Positions 8,454 to 17,299 of a stretch of DNA of 64,000 bases are shown here, in pieces. A model generated the notes under the pieces. It was given only the letters and a program-made list of their open reading frames with translations, ran no database searches and was not told where the DNA came from. Positions within the stretch are counted from its first letter, which is position 1; each line of letters starts with the position of its first letter. This DNA is from a virus: positions 18,332-82,331 of IMG/VR virus record IMGVR_UViG_3300037264_001719. One strand, written 5' to 3'. Both the position numbers and the translations under genes were made by a program.

Positions 8454-9826
8454 TGCCGACGCGGGTGGACGCTTTGGGAACCGATGAGTTCCTCGAATTC
8501 GAGGAGCCTATTGCTCCGGCGACGGTTCACCGGGCGGTCCTTCTTTCGCCTTACGGTCTCACCCTTCGTCGGGTCAATCAGGAGGAGACCGAGTTCGATC
8601 CTGCCGGACGCTACAAGGAAACCACCGTTATCCTCGAAAACTGGAGAGCCGAGGGCCTTACGCACCTCTTCGGATTCGAGCCGACGTTTGTTATTGATCC
8701 AGAGCTTGCCGATCAGGAAGAGTCTGACAAGGCGACCGTCCTCTTCCAGCTTTCCAATGACGGCGGGACGACGTGGTATATCTGGCAGGACGGCCCGGAC
8801 AAATGGGTTCCTGCGGTGGGTCTTCTCGAAGACGAATTCAACAGCGTCGAGATGGTGGACAGGCGCATTCCCCTCTTCCCGCTTTGCGCCCCGAATCAAG
8901 TCCGCCTCAAGGCCAAGTTCATTCCCGGGCGCGGCGGGCTCCAGCGGGCCGTCCTTTGCAATACGATCATCTACTACGACTGCGAAAAGGACTTGATGGA
9001 GGACGTGTCCCGGTCCCTCAAGAGGTATCTCGACAGCGAATTCTGTATGCCGATGTTCTACAACGCGGAACTCGGCATTCCCTCTCAGACGGTGTGCATC
9101 GAGAGAGATGCGGGGCTCGATGTCCAGATCAAGGAGCCGATCAAGGTCTTCAACACCAAGAGCGACCCCTGCAAGCAGATCAACCTCTTCTCCGGCATCG
9201 AGCCCGATGGCCGAACGATCCGAATGCTCGAACAGCAGACGGGGCACGTCGAGGTGAGGTTCACCGGGAAGCCGGAGGTCTTCATCGGAGCGGAGGACTT
9301 CTTCGAGATCAGCAAGATTCCCTCTCTCGTGGTGTTCGTGGACCGCATGAACGCATACACGGACATCCGCGTATGGGCTCCCGAGTTCCAACGGTCGATC
9401 TCCCGTAGCGTCGGGAAGATCGAACTGGCTCGAATCTTCTATTTCATCTTCATCACCATCAGGGCGCAGTCCTCCCTCCGGCGGGAGGCGCTCATGATGA
9501 TCGACAAGGTTTCCGAACTCATCGACTACGGATCGACGTTCGATTCCGTAGCCTGCGGGGACCACTATTGCGTCATGGAACAACAGCAACACGTCACGGA
9601 GCACCGGGTTGAACAGGGCCTTTACGTCACCGCGCTCTCCGCGAAGCTCATGGGGCACATCTACTTGAGGCCGGGAGACGACGAGGCCAACGTCCTCATC
9701 GAGCAGGGTGTCACCCCTCTCGTCAGGGAGGTCAATCTTCGGGTGGGTGCGGAATTTTCATGCAACTTGAATCTTCCCAAACACCTCAGAAGAAGGTATC
9801 GTGAGCGGACTACCCTGAGACCTTAG
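8453..9826 (+). CDS. Large neck or tail-terminator-region protein
   Basis: Encodes 457 residues. It occupies the tail-terminator slot before the sheath but is far longer than typical terminators (150-250 residues). The N-terminal 180 residues are beta-rich with a discoidin/concanavalin-like look (VLFQLSNDGGTTWYIW); the middle and C-terminus are alpha/beta (RSVGKIELARIFYFIFITI, MMIDKVSELIDYG). A terminator domain fused to a decorating beta domain is one reading. I do not recognise a precise family. Confidence 0.75.
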   Translation: MPTRVDALGTDEFLEFEEPIAPATVHRAVLLSPYGLTLRRVNQEETEFDPAGRYKETTVILENWRAEGLTHLFGFEPTFVIDPELADQEESDKATVLFQLSNDGGTTWYIWQDGPDKWVPAVGLLEDEFNSVEMVDRRIPLFPLCAPNQVRLKAKFIPGRGGLQRAVLCNTIIYYDCEKDLMEDVSRSLKRYLDSEFCMPMFYNAELGIPSQTVCIERDAGLDVQIKEPIKVFNTKSDPCKQINLFSGIEPDGRTIRMLEQQTGHVEVRFTGKPEVFIGAEDFFEISKIPSLVVFVDRMNAYTDIRVWAPEFQRSISRSVGKIELARIFYFIFITIRAQSSLRREALMMIDKVSELIDYGSTFDSVACGDHYCVMEQQQHVTEHRVEQGLYVTALSAKLMGHIYLRPGDDEANVLIEQGVTPLVREVNLRVGAEFSCNLNLPKHLRRRYRERTTLRP

Positions 9827-9845
9827 TAAGTAGAAGGAGACGCCG

Positions 9846-10118
9846 ATGGCGGAAGTCAAGAAGCGTCGCGTGGCCGTTCCGGGCCATATGATGCAGTCGA
9901 TCAATCTCGACACCGCAGACAAGCTGGGCCGGAGGGAGAGCCTCGTTCTCGCCCCTCGTGCCCCCGTCGAGATCACGGAGGCGCAGTACCGGAGCCGGGA
10001 GTTCCAGAAGCTCCTTGCCCGAGGATACGTCGTGGACCTCACGGCGGCAGACGAGCGGCGGAAAGAGATCGAGGCACGGCAGGCGGGGGCGAAAGCCTCC
10101 GTGATCCCCGCCCCCTAG
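9846..10118 (+). CDS. Small conserved-looking protein before tail sheath
   Basis: Encodes 90 residues with AAGGAG upstream of ATG 9846. The composition is basic and helical at the C-terminus (AADERRKEIEARQAGAK); the middle has QYRSREFQKLLARGYVVDLT, reminiscent of small phage proteins found just before sheath genes. The function is unknown; tail assembly is inferred from the neighbourhood. Confidence 0.65.
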   Translation: MAEVKKRRVAVPGHMMQSINLDTADKLGRRESLVLAPRAPVEITEAQYRSREFQKLLARGYVVDLTAADERRKEIEARQAGAKASVIPAP

Positions 10119-10151
10119 TCAGGTAGTGCTCGGGCGAGTGATGCCCCGAGG

Positions 10152-10179
10152 TTGAAGTTCCGGCACGGTGAGGTATGAT
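10152..10179 (+). promoter_or_regulatory. Candidate promoter for the tail operon
   Basis: TTGAAG (10152-10157) and TATGAT (10174-10179) are separated by 16 bases within the 112-base gap ahead of the sheath gene. The ribosome site AAGGGGAG lies immediately upstream of ATG 10231. Such a promoter would let the sheath/tube run be expressed separately. Confidence 0.45.
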
Positions 10180-10230
10180 ATGGAGGAAAAGCGAATCCCT
10201 CCTAATGAGATGAGCAAGGGGAGTTAAAAA

Positions 10231-12243
10231 ATGGCCCTCGCTGGAATCGAAACTCTACACCCCGACGTTTTCATCATCGAGGAGCGCGGCATTCCGCGCA
10301 TCATCGGCGTCGGAGTCAACACGGGAGGCTTCGTCGGTGCGGCCCAAAAAGGCCCCATCGACCGCGCCGACCTCGTGACGAACACCACGCAGTTCGCGGA
10401 GAAGTACGGTACTTTCTTCCAAGGCTCCTACCTCGAACCGTCCGTTCGTGCCTTCTTCCAGCAGGGCGGGACGAGGTGCTTCATCTCCCGAGTGATCGGG
10501 CTCGGTGCGACCGAGGCGGATTCGGCCCTTGCCAACCACGAAGGGACGCCCGCCATCGACGTGAACGCCATCTCGCCGGGGGCGTGGGGTAACGACCTCA
10601 CGCTCACGACCGAGCGTTGGCGGACCACCATCGCCCCGCCCCCGCCCTCCTCGGGCATTCCTGCCGTGGGCAACGGGTCCATCGACATCCCGGTCTTCTC
10701 CCTCCGCAACGTGAAGATCGGGGACCTCATCCGCATCGTCGATTCGGTCTCACTCAACGAGATCACGGCGTTCATCTACGCAATCAGCGTCGGCCTGCGG
10801 ACCCTTCGCGTCCGGGCCATCGGGGGCCTGCCTTCCGGGTTCACCTTCCCGGTCGGAAGCCTCGTCCATTCCGCGACGGATCACCGCCTCAATACGCTTC
10901 TCGACGAAGACCTCGTGAACGGGGCGATCAGCGTTCTTCTCAAGAGCACGTCCAACCTCGGGATCGGCGCAAGGGTCTACTTCGACAACGGCCTCAATTT
11001 CGCCACGGTGCTCGTTGAGGGCATCGACGGGCGGCGCATCAAGTTCTCCCCCGTCTCGATCACGGCAGCGGCGACGCTCCCCGAGGACACGACCATCGCC
11101 GTGTCGCAGGAGTTCAACCTCAAAGTTTTCGAGAGGGGCAAGTTCAGGGAGGGCTTCGACGGTCTCTCGATGGAGTTCACCAACACCCGGGACTACCTCG
11201 TGACCCGGCTGTCCGGTGAATCCAACGAATCCAAGGTCATCGAGGTCGTGGACCTTCTCGCGCCCGTGCTGGACACTCTTCTCGCCATCCCCCTGCCCGT
11301 CTCGGGGCAGGTCTTCAACGGAGGGACCGAGGGCGCTCCCATCACGGATGCCGACTTCATCGGCTCCGAGGAGGAGCCCAAGAGCGGAATGTTCCTTCTC
11401 GACGAGCAGCCCGAACTCAACTTCTTCTCGATCCCCGGAGTCACGTCGGTCGTGGTGGAGAAGGAGGCGGCGGACTTCGCGGATCGCAAGGGGAACATCA
11501 TCGCGGTGCTCGATGCTCCGTTGGCGGACGACGAACCTCTCGAAGTGCTCAACTTCCGCAACATCGAACTCAACGTGGACACGTCGTTCGCGGCCCTCTA
11601 CTACCCGTGGGTCATCGTCCGCGACCCCTTGCAGGGGGATCAGCGGGTCGCCATGCCCCCGTCCGGTCACGTTCAGGGCAAGTACGCCGAGACGGGGATC
11701 ACCCGGGGCGTCCACTTCGCCCCGGCCAACGTCCCCCTCCGTGGTGTGCTCGATCTGACGCACAACACGTCGGACGGGGAGCACGACCTCCTCAACCCGG
11801 CGGGCGTCAACGTCATCCGTTCCTTCCTCGGGGAAGGCATCCGCATCTTCGGGGCGCGGACCCTCTCCTCCTTCAAGGACGGGCGGCACTACGTCAACGT
11901 CCGGCGACTCCTCAACTTCGTGAAGGAGTCGCTCCGGCGCGGGCTCCGGTTCGCCATCTTCGAGTTGAACGAGCCTCGGACGTGGACGACGATCACGCTG
12001 TCGGTCGAGGAGTTCCTCCGTTCGATGTTCCTCCGGGGGCAGTTGTTCTCCCCGGACGGCGATCCTCGCCGGGCGTTCTTCGTCAAGTGCGACGCGGAAA
12101 CGAACCCGACCAGCGAGATCAGGGAAGGTCGTCTCAACGTCGAAGTCGGAGTCAATCCGCCCTTCCCCGCCGAGTTCATCGTTGTCAGGCTCGGCGTCTT
12201 CGACGGCGGCTCCACCATCGAAGAGGAACTGGCGAGAAGGTAG
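10231..12243 (+). CDS. Contractile tail sheath protein
   Basis: Encodes 670 residues. The N-terminus has the family hallmark: HPDVFIIEERGIPRIIGVG, then GFVGAAQKGPIDRADLVTN and SVRAFFQQGGTRCFISRVIG. The C-terminal core carries YYPWVIVRDPLQG, MPPSGHVQGKYAETGITRG, VNVIRSFLGEGIRIFGART and YVNVRRLLNFVKESL, the conserved sheath subdomain that forms the mesh between rings. This protein polymerises around the tube and contracts to drive it through the host envelope. Two tube genes follow directly. Confidence 0.96.
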   Translation: MALAGIETLHPDVFIIEERGIPRIIGVGVNTGGFVGAAQKGPIDRADLVTNTTQFAEKYGTFFQGSYLEPSVRAFFQQGGTRCFISRVIGLGATEADSALANHEGTPAIDVNAISPGAWGNDLTLTTERWRTTIAPPPPSSGIPAVGNGSIDIPVFSLRNVKIGDLIRIVDSVSLNEITAFIYAISVGLRTLRVRAIGGLPSGFTFPVGSLVHSATDHRLNTLLDEDLVNGAISVLLKSTSNLGIGARVYFDNGLNFATVLVEGIDGRRIKFSPVSITAAATLPEDTTIAVSQEFNLKVFERGKFREGFDGLSMEFTNTRDYLVTRLSGESNESKVIEVVDLLAPVLDTLLAIPLPVSGQVFNGGTEGAPITDADFIGSEEEPKSGMFLLDEQPELNFFSIPGVTSVVVEKEAADFADRKGNIIAVLDAPLADDEPLEVLNFRNIELNVDTSFAALYYPWVIVRDPLQGDQRVAMPPSGHVQGKYAETGITRGVHFAPANVPLRGVLDLTHNTSDGEHDLLNPAGVNVIRSFLGEGIRIFGARTLSSFKDGRHYVNVRRLLNFVKESLRRGLRFAIFELNEPRTWTTITLSVEEFLRSMFLRGQLFSPDGDPRRAFFVKCDAETNPTSEIREGRLNVEVGVNPPFPAEFIVVRLGVFDGGSTIEEELARR

Positions 12244-12255
12244 CGGCGAGAAGCG

Positions 12256-12744
12256 ATGCCTGAGACTTATCCTGTCACCAGTTTCCGGTTCGAGGTTATC
12301 GCCCGGGATTTCGAGGCATCTTTCTCGAAGGTCAGCGGTCTCAGGGAAGAGATCGAAGTTGTCGAAATGCGGGACGGGACGGACCCGTTCCAAGTCAGGA
12401 AAATCCCGGGTATGCGAGGGGGCGGCGAGGTTACGTTCTCCAAGGGAATCACTTCTACGTCGGACAAACTTTATAAGTGGTTCCGTCATACGAAGAAACT
12501 CAGCACGGAATTCCGGCGGGATATGATCGTGGATATTCGGGGGTGCGAAGGGTCGAGGGTTTTCGATCCCGAGAAGCACGCTACCTCCCAACGTCCGTCC
12601 TACGAGAACAACCCCGTCGCTAAGACCATCTTGCTTCAGGCTACATGGCCCCGCGCTTTCGAGGTCGGTGATCTCGACGCCCAAGCGTCCGAGGTCGCCC
12701 TGCACACGCTCGGGGTGGTGTTCGAGGACATGATTTTGGTATGA
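12256..12744 (+). CDS. Tail tube protein (T4 gp19 / CIS tube family), copy 1
   Basis: Encodes 162 residues and starts 12 bases after the sheath stop. The pattern TSFRFEVIARDFEASFSKVSGL followed by a GTDP..VRKIPGM segment and a late VGDLDAQASEVALHTLGV strand pair is the T4 gp19-like tube family. It forms the inner tube of the contractile tail. A paralogue lies immediately downstream. Confidence 0.93.
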   Translation: MPETYPVTSFRFEVIARDFEASFSKVSGLREEIEVVEMRDGTDPFQVRKIPGMRGGGEVTFSKGITSTSDKLYKWFRHTKKLSTEFRRDMIVDIRGCEGSRVFDPEKHATSQRPSYENNPVAKTILLQATWPRAFEVGDLDAQASEVALHTLGVVFEDMILV

Positions 12745-12769
12745 TGGCGCTTTAGGGAAGGAGTGAACC

Positions 12770-13225
12770 ATGCCCGAAGCACGGGTACTTGATCCCGCCG
12801 TTGCGTTCCGTTTCGAGGTGAACGCTCGGGATGCCAACATGGGTTTCTCGAAGGTCAGCGGTCTCCGCGAGGAGAGCGAGGTCATCGAGTACCGTGAGGG
12901 GACGGATGCGATCCAGCACCGGAAACTTCCGGGTCTGCGGACGTTCCCCAACCTCGTCCTCGAACGGGGCGTCGGCCCGGGATTCGTCCTTGTCCAATGG
13001 AGGGACGACGTGATCCGGTGCCAGAACTTCCGAACCCAAGTGCAGGTGGTCGTCAAGAATTGCGACGGGACGCCCTCCCGCACTTACACCTTCGAGAAGG
13101 CGTGGCCCGTGGCGCTGGAGTTCTCGGACCTCGACGCGGGCGCGTCCGAAGTCCAGATCGAAACGGTCGAACTGGCCCACGAGGGACGTGTCGGCATCTC
13201 CATCGCCACTCCCGGCAACCAATAA
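12770..13225 (+). CDS. Tail tube protein (T4 gp19 / CIS tube family), copy 2
   Basis: Encodes 151 residues with GGAAGGAG upstream of ATG 12770. It aligns end to end with the previous gene: FRFEVNARDANMGFSKVSGL, GTDAIQHRKLPGLR and LEFSDLDAGASEVQIETVEL. In AFP- and PVC-type injection systems separate paralogues make the bulk tube and its baseplate-proximal rings, so a tube/tube-initiator division of labour is plausible here. Which paralogue is the bulk tube cannot be decided from sequence alone. Confidence 0.9.
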   Translation: MPEARVLDPAVAFRFEVNARDANMGFSKVSGLREESEVIEYREGTDAIQHRKLPGLRTFPNLVLERGVGPGFVLVQWRDDVIRCQNFRTQVQVVVKNCDGTPSRTYTFEKAWPVALEFSDLDAGASEVQIETVELAHEGRVGISIATPGNQ

Positions 13226-13283
13226 CGAGTCCGGTGTACGGGCTCTAGGGTGATTTAATGGGCGGTGCCCAAGGAGACAGACC

Positions 13284-14081
13284 ATGCCGGAAGAAACTGT
13301 CGGCGCTTCCGAGGTGAAGGAAGCGCCGGGGAAGATCGTACAACTTCCCTGCGGGATCATCGGGAAAGACGGGAAGATTCAGCGAGAGGCTGAGATCACC
13401 CCCATGCTCGGGCTGACCCGAAAGGCCATCGCCCGAGACGACATCCGAAACAACCCCGCCAAGGTCACGGATGTCATCTTGATCCAATGTCTCAGACGGG
13501 TCGGGGATGTTCGGCCCATCACCAATGCCCTTATCGGCGGGATGCTGGTGGCCGACCGCGACTTCCTCCTCATCGAGATTCGCCGTATTTCGATGAGCGA
13601 CACCATCAACGTCTCCACCCAATGCGGGAAGTGCAACGAGAAAATCGCAATCAAGTTCGGGCTCGACGAAATCCCCATTCGCACGCTCAAGGACGGGGCC
13701 TTCGAGATCAAGGACGGTCGCCGCTGCTTCCGAATCCAGAACGACAACCCCAAGCTGGATGCGGTCTTCCGGTTCCCCGAGGGGAAGGACCAGAGTCTCA
13801 TCATCCCCTATCTCGAAAAGAATCCCGTCGAGGGGAACTACCGAATCTACGCGGCGTGCCTCCTGTCGTGGGACGACAAGCCGGGGCCTTTCTCCCCCAA
13901 CTTCTTCGACGGCGTTCCGGTGAACGTCCTCGATTTGATCGACGAGCATTTCAACGAGAACCAACCCGGTCCCGAGTTCACGCAGACCGTACCTTGCCCG
14001 GTTTGCACCGCAGACATCGACATGACGTTGCAGGGTAGCGATTTTTTGTTCCGACTCCCGAATCGTGGCAAGATGTCCTAA
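13284..14081 (+). CDS. Tail assembly chaperone (short, zero-frame product)
   Basis: Encodes 265 residues with GGAGACAG before ATG 13284. It resembles the T4 gp26/gp28-like baseplate or tail-chaperone proteins that precede tape measures: REAEITPMLGLTRKAI, VTDVILIQCLRRVGDV, then two metal-binding pairs CGKC (about residue 115) and CPVC (about 237). In long-tailed phages this slot makes two chaperones by ribosomal frameshift. A TTTTTTG heptamer near the end of this gene shifts into an open -1 frame that reaches the tape-measure start, so a longer fusion is also predicted. Confidence 0.8.
   Translation: MPEETVGASEVKEAPGKIVQLPCGIIGKDGKIQREAEITPMLGLTRKAIARDDIRNNPAKVTDVILIQCLRRVGDVRPITNALIGGMLVADRDFLLIEIRRISMSDTINVSTQCGKCNEKIAIKFGLDEIPIRTLKDGAFEIKDGRRCFRIQNDNPKLDAVFRFPEGKDQSLIIPYLEKNPVEGNYRIYAACLLSWDDKPGPFSPNFFDGVPVNVLDLIDEHFNENQPGPEFTQTVPCPVCTADIDMTLQGSDFLFRLPNRGKMS
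14042..14048 (+). promoter_or_regulatory. -1 programmed ribosomal frameshift site (T TTT TTG)
   Basis: In the zero frame the codons read GAT TTT TTG, so T TTT TTG fits the X XXY YYZ slippery rule exactly. Slipping back one base enters a frame that is open to 14227. The site lies ten codons before the zero-frame stop and directly upstream of the tape measure, where G/GT-type frameshifts are widespread in tailed phages. Confidence 0.78.
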
Positions 14082-14227
14082 ATCAGACGTGGTACATCGC
14101 TATGACCACGCAAGGGGGGATCGGCTACCACACGCTCATGGGGATGGACGACAAGGAACGGATGTGGTGGTATCAGAAGTGCGTGGACTATAATGAGGAG
14201 ATGGAAGAGAAGACGAGGACTCGATAG
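14048..14227 (+). CDS. -1 frame extension of the tail assembly chaperone (T-like part)
   Basis: After slippage at 14042-14048 translation continues from GTT 14048 for 59 residues to TAG 14225-14227, giving a predicted fusion of about 314 residues (255 + 59). The extension contains SWQDVLNQTWYIAM and later DKERMWWYQKCVDYNEE, the aromatic and charged character of chaperone tails that bind tape measures. An internal ATG at 14102 could also give a free 41-residue protein. Its stop overlaps the GTG start of the tape measure (TAGTG), which is further evidence that this frame is translated. Confidence 0.72.
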   Translation, partial: VPTPESWQDVLNQTWYIAMTTQGGIGYHTLMGMDDKERMWWYQKCVDYNEEMEEKTRTR

Positions 14228-16680
14228 TGGCGAACGCTGGACAGAGACGATTCCTGATTCAGTTCATCGTGGACGCGGACGATGCGGTCCAGAACAGCAC
14301 CCGTCTCTCCAAAGCTCTCAACGGCGTCGGCGCGAAGATGAACGTGGCGGCGGCGAACCTCAAGGGGGCCGTCCCTGCCGTCAACCAAGTCTCCAAGGGG
14401 CTTGGCAAGGGCACCACTAAGCTCAAGGCGACGACGAAGGCTACCGGAGGACTTGCCGAGCAACTCACCACGACGAATAAGAGGGCGATGACCTCGACGC
14501 GGAGGTTCCTCGAACTCATTCGTCTTTCCACCGGACTCGGCTTTGCCTTCCGAGGTCTTGCACGCGGGAACCCGGTTGCCGCCCTCTTGGGCCTCAGCGC
14601 GGCGATGGTTCGCGTCGAGCGCCTCTTCTTCCGAGGGAAAAAGAAAGCGGATGAACTAACTGGGGCGCAGGCGAAACTCGGGAAGGGTGCGAAGAAGCAC
14701 GGGCTGATTTACAACCACACCCTCAAGCCCCTCAAGAAATGGGCCAAGGGGCTCGGGATGGTGAAGTCGCTCAACACCAAGATACTCGCCCCCATGAAGG
14801 CATTCAGGCTCGGGATGTCGAAACAGGGGAGCGCGGTCATGGCCTTCCGGGGAATGCTCGGAGGACGCCTTCACGGGAAGGGTGTCATCAGCGGCGCTTT
14901 GCAGAAGAACATCGGTATGCTCAAGAAGTTCAATGCCGCAGGAGCGCGTGTCGGGAAGGGGTTCCGGGCTATGGGAGCCCCCGCGAGTAAAGTTCTCGGA
15001 GTTTTCGGGAGACTCCTGTTCCCCCTCAGCGGACTCTTCATCAAGGTCGCGCTCATCGCAGCCGTACTCCTGCCGCTTATTGCGATCTTCTCCGGGCTCA
15101 TGTCGGCCCTGAAGCCCGTCATCGCAATCTTCAAGCTGATTGCCAGCGTCCTCAGCGTATTCGGGAAGGTGGTTTTCCTTCCGCTCACTTTGATGTTCAC
15201 CGAGTTGCTCATGGTCGTGGCCGAACTGCTTCAACCGATCATGGAGCTTACCGAATCGCTGATGCCTGTTGCGATGATCTTCGGGAAGCTGCTCGTCGAA
15301 CCGATCAAGCTCCTCGGAAAGCTCCTCATCCCGTTCGCCAAGGAACTCTTCAATGCGATGGGGGGGATGGACGGGCTTGCGTCGGTCCTCGTGGACGTGG
15401 CGGGATTCATGAGGGAATTGTCCGGGGTGATGAGCGAGACCGTCATCATCGTCTTCGACACCCTCCGCGACATGATGCCCGAGATCGTCATGTTCATGAA
15501 AGCCTCGCTCAAGATCATCGGACTCGTCATCAAAGGATTCGCCTACCTCTTCCTTCTCAGCATCAAGCTGTTCGGTTATTGGGTCAAGTACATCGGGGGG
15601 CCTGTCTATAAGGTCATGTACTGGACGCTCGGGAAAGCTCTTGAATTCGTTCTCGACCTTTTCGCAGACATCCAAAGTGGAATCGAAAGCATCGTGTATT
15701 GGAGCATCATCGTGGGGAAGGCACTCTGGAAAGGAATTGTTTGGCCTTTCGAGAAGATCGCGGAAGTGGCGAAGAGTGTCTGGAACTGGCTTTTCGGGTC
15801 CAGTCTCTTTCACATCGCGGAAGGAATCTCCCAAATCCTGTCCCCCATGAGCCTCCTCACCTCGGCTTTCGGCGGCATTCAAAAAATTATTGAGCTTGTG
15901 AGCATTGGCTTCGATGCCTTGAAGTCCGTGGGCGTGGCCGCGTGGGAGGGCATTAAGTCCGTATGGTCGGGGGCCAAGGGAGTTTTCTCGAAGGCTTGGG
16001 GCTGGATTACCGGAGCGAAGGAGAAAGCTGCCGCCCCTAAGACCCTCACCGTCACGCAACAAGCCATGCGGGACAATCTCAGGGGCCTCGACGAGACGAG
16101 GAAGGCGGGCGAGGAGTATCGAAAGAAGATTGCTGGGAAGATTGCCGCAGGGCTTCCGCTGACGGACATGGAGAGAATGGCGGCGAGCAACGCCAAGATG
16201 CTCCCTATTCTCAGCCACCAGAATTCGGAACTTGCCAAGGCGCAGGCGGGAACAGCCGCAGGACTCCCGCTCACCGTCACGCAAAAAGCTATGCGGGACA
16301 ATCTCCGGGGGCTCGGAGAACTGCGTGCGGCGGGGGCGGAATATCGGAAGTCCGTTGCCGCCAAGCAATCCGCCGGAATCCATCTCACCCCGATGGAGAA
16401 AATGGCGGCACACAACGCGACCATCGCTGATCCGACGTTGGCTTCGCGCTCTCTTCAGGCGCGACACGCGCCTGCCCCAAGTCCCGAACCGGGAGCCCGC
16501 CCCGTTCCGCACACGAGCGCCGCCGCCGCGAGCGCCGCCGTGCCCATCAAGATCACCGTGCCCGTTACGGTGCAACTCGATGGGTTTGTGCTGGCGAGAG
16601 CCGTCGCGGAGTACCTGACCGAGATCGGCAGGGATAGATTCCAGAACGAACCTCAGACCCCGATGAGAGGGGTGATTTAG
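14227..16680 (+). CDS. Tail tape measure protein
   Basis: Encodes 817 residues from GTG 14227. It sets tail length and is ejected into the host during infection. The N-terminus starts with a strand-like RRFLIQFIVDADDAVQ and Ala/Lys/Thr-rich helices. Residues about 255-345 and 430-460 are long hydrophobic stretches (LFIKVALIAAVLLPLIAIFS, LVIKGFAYLFLLSIKLFGYW) that could cross the host membrane. The C-terminal 215 residues hold two copies of a 75-residue repeat. It follows the frameshifting chaperone directly. The length is modest for a contractile tail, implying a fairly short one. Confidence 0.9.
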   Translation: MANAGQRRFLIQFIVDADDAVQNSTRLSKALNGVGAKMNVAAANLKGAVPAVNQVSKGLGKGTTKLKATTKATGGLAEQLTTTNKRAMTSTRRFLELIRLSTGLGFAFRGLARGNPVAALLGLSAAMVRVERLFFRGKKKADELTGAQAKLGKGAKKHGLIYNHTLKPLKKWAKGLGMVKSLNTKILAPMKAFRLGMSKQGSAVMAFRGMLGGRLHGKGVISGALQKNIGMLKKFNAAGARVGKGFRAMGAPASKVLGVFGRLLFPLSGLFIKVALIAAVLLPLIAIFSGLMSALKPVIAIFKLIASVLSVFGKVVFLPLTLMFTELLMVVAELLQPIMELTESLMPVAMIFGKLLVEPIKLLGKLLIPFAKELFNAMGGMDGLASVLVDVAGFMRELSGVMSETVIIVFDTLRDMMPEIVMFMKASLKIIGLVIKGFAYLFLLSIKLFGYWVKYIGGPVYKVMYWTLGKALEFVLDLFADIQSGIESIVYWSIIVGKALWKGIVWPFEKIAEVAKSVWNWLFGSSLFHIAEGISQILSPMSLLTSAFGGIQKIIELVSIGFDALKSVGVAAWEGIKSVWSGAKGVFSKAWGWITGAKEKAAAPKTLTVTQQAMRDNLRGLDETRKAGEEYRKKIAGKIAAGLPLTDMERMAASNAKMLPILSHQNSELAKAQAGTAAGLPLTVTQKAMRDNLRGLGELRAAGAEYRKSVAAKQSAGIHLTPMEKMAAHNATIADPTLASRSLQARHAPAPSPEPGARPVPHTSAAAASAAVPIKITVPVTVQLDGFVLARAVAEYLTEIGRDRFQNEPQTPMRGVI
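16045..16473 (+). repeat. Tandem 75-residue repeat in the tape measure gene
   Basis: Unit one starts at 16045 and unit two at 16270, an offset of 225 bases (75 codons). Both begin LTVTQ(Q/K)AMRDNLRGL and continue with a YRK(K/S) helix and an LT.ME(R/K)MAA.NA element. The second unit degenerates before the proline-rich linker. Confidence 0.8.
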
Positions 16681-17289
16681 ATGCCGTTTTGGGCCATCGG
16701 CCCCATTCGGGGGCAGTACCAACCCGAAGACCTGACTGAGACCCAGACAGCCGATTTCGAGAGCCAGCACGTCATCGGCGGGACGTTCATCCTCACCTTC
16801 AAGGAGTGGACTCCCCGAGAGGTGTCGCTCTCGTTTGTGGTTGATGGTGCGGCGAATTTGCTCGTCGATCCCGAGGACGTGTGGCAGAAGATTCTCGACA
16901 TCATGCGCCCCCGGAACGGACTCTTCCCGATCCCGATTCTCGTCAATCTCCCCGGGTGGGGTGGGGCGGGGCGGAACGTCCCGAGGAAGGCGCTCATCAC
17001 CAATGCCTCCATCAACAGGACCCATGTTCAGGGACAAACGGCCAACGATCTCACGCGATTCCGCGCCGCGCCCGAACCGCAGGGGGGCTCAAGACTCACT
17101 CAGGAGCAGGTTGCTGCCGTCGCCAGAGCTTCCGGGCTCTCGCCGGAGGCGCGACGGGAAATAGAGGCGGGCGGAATAGCCGGGGGCGTCGTTACTCCCG
17201 TGCTCGGCGGCGAGTCCCAACCCATCCGGGCTATTCGTGCGACTATCACGGTGCAGTTGAAGGAAGCCACCATTTTCATCCCCGGATAG
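16681..17289 (+). CDS. CIS-tube-like tail adaptor protein (tube/baseplate junction)
   Basis: Encodes 202 residues starting one base after the tape-measure stop. FILTFKEWTPREVSLSFVVDG, then a WQKILDIMRP helix, a glycine- and proline-rich PILVNLPGWGG and ITNASINRTHVQG followed at the end by AIRATITVQLKEA is the layout of the N-terminal domain of Afp7-type and gp53-like proteins that join tube and hub. An Ala/Gly-rich insert (about 125-180) interrupts the fold. The next gene carries the LysM-like part, so the two together mirror Afp7 split into two polypeptides. Confidence 0.65.
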   Translation: MPFWAIGPIRGQYQPEDLTETQTADFESQHVIGGTFILTFKEWTPREVSLSFVVDGAANLLVDPEDVWQKILDIMRPRNGLFPIPILVNLPGWGGAGRNVPRKALITNASINRTHVQGQTANDLTRFRAAPEPQGGSRLTQEQVAAVARASGLSPEARREIEAGGIAGGVVTPVLGGESQPIRAIRATITVQLKEATIFIPG

Positions 17290-17299
17290 GAGAGAAGTT

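Noticed and set aside
12740-12745. TATGAT at the end of the first tube gene
   Set aside because: No -35 element at 16-18 bases; it is part of the stop region of the coding frame.
10750-13083. Long minus-strand open frame across sheath and tube genes
   Set aside because: Same effect: low-complexity Arg/Asp/Glu-rich translation opposite well-identified tail genes.
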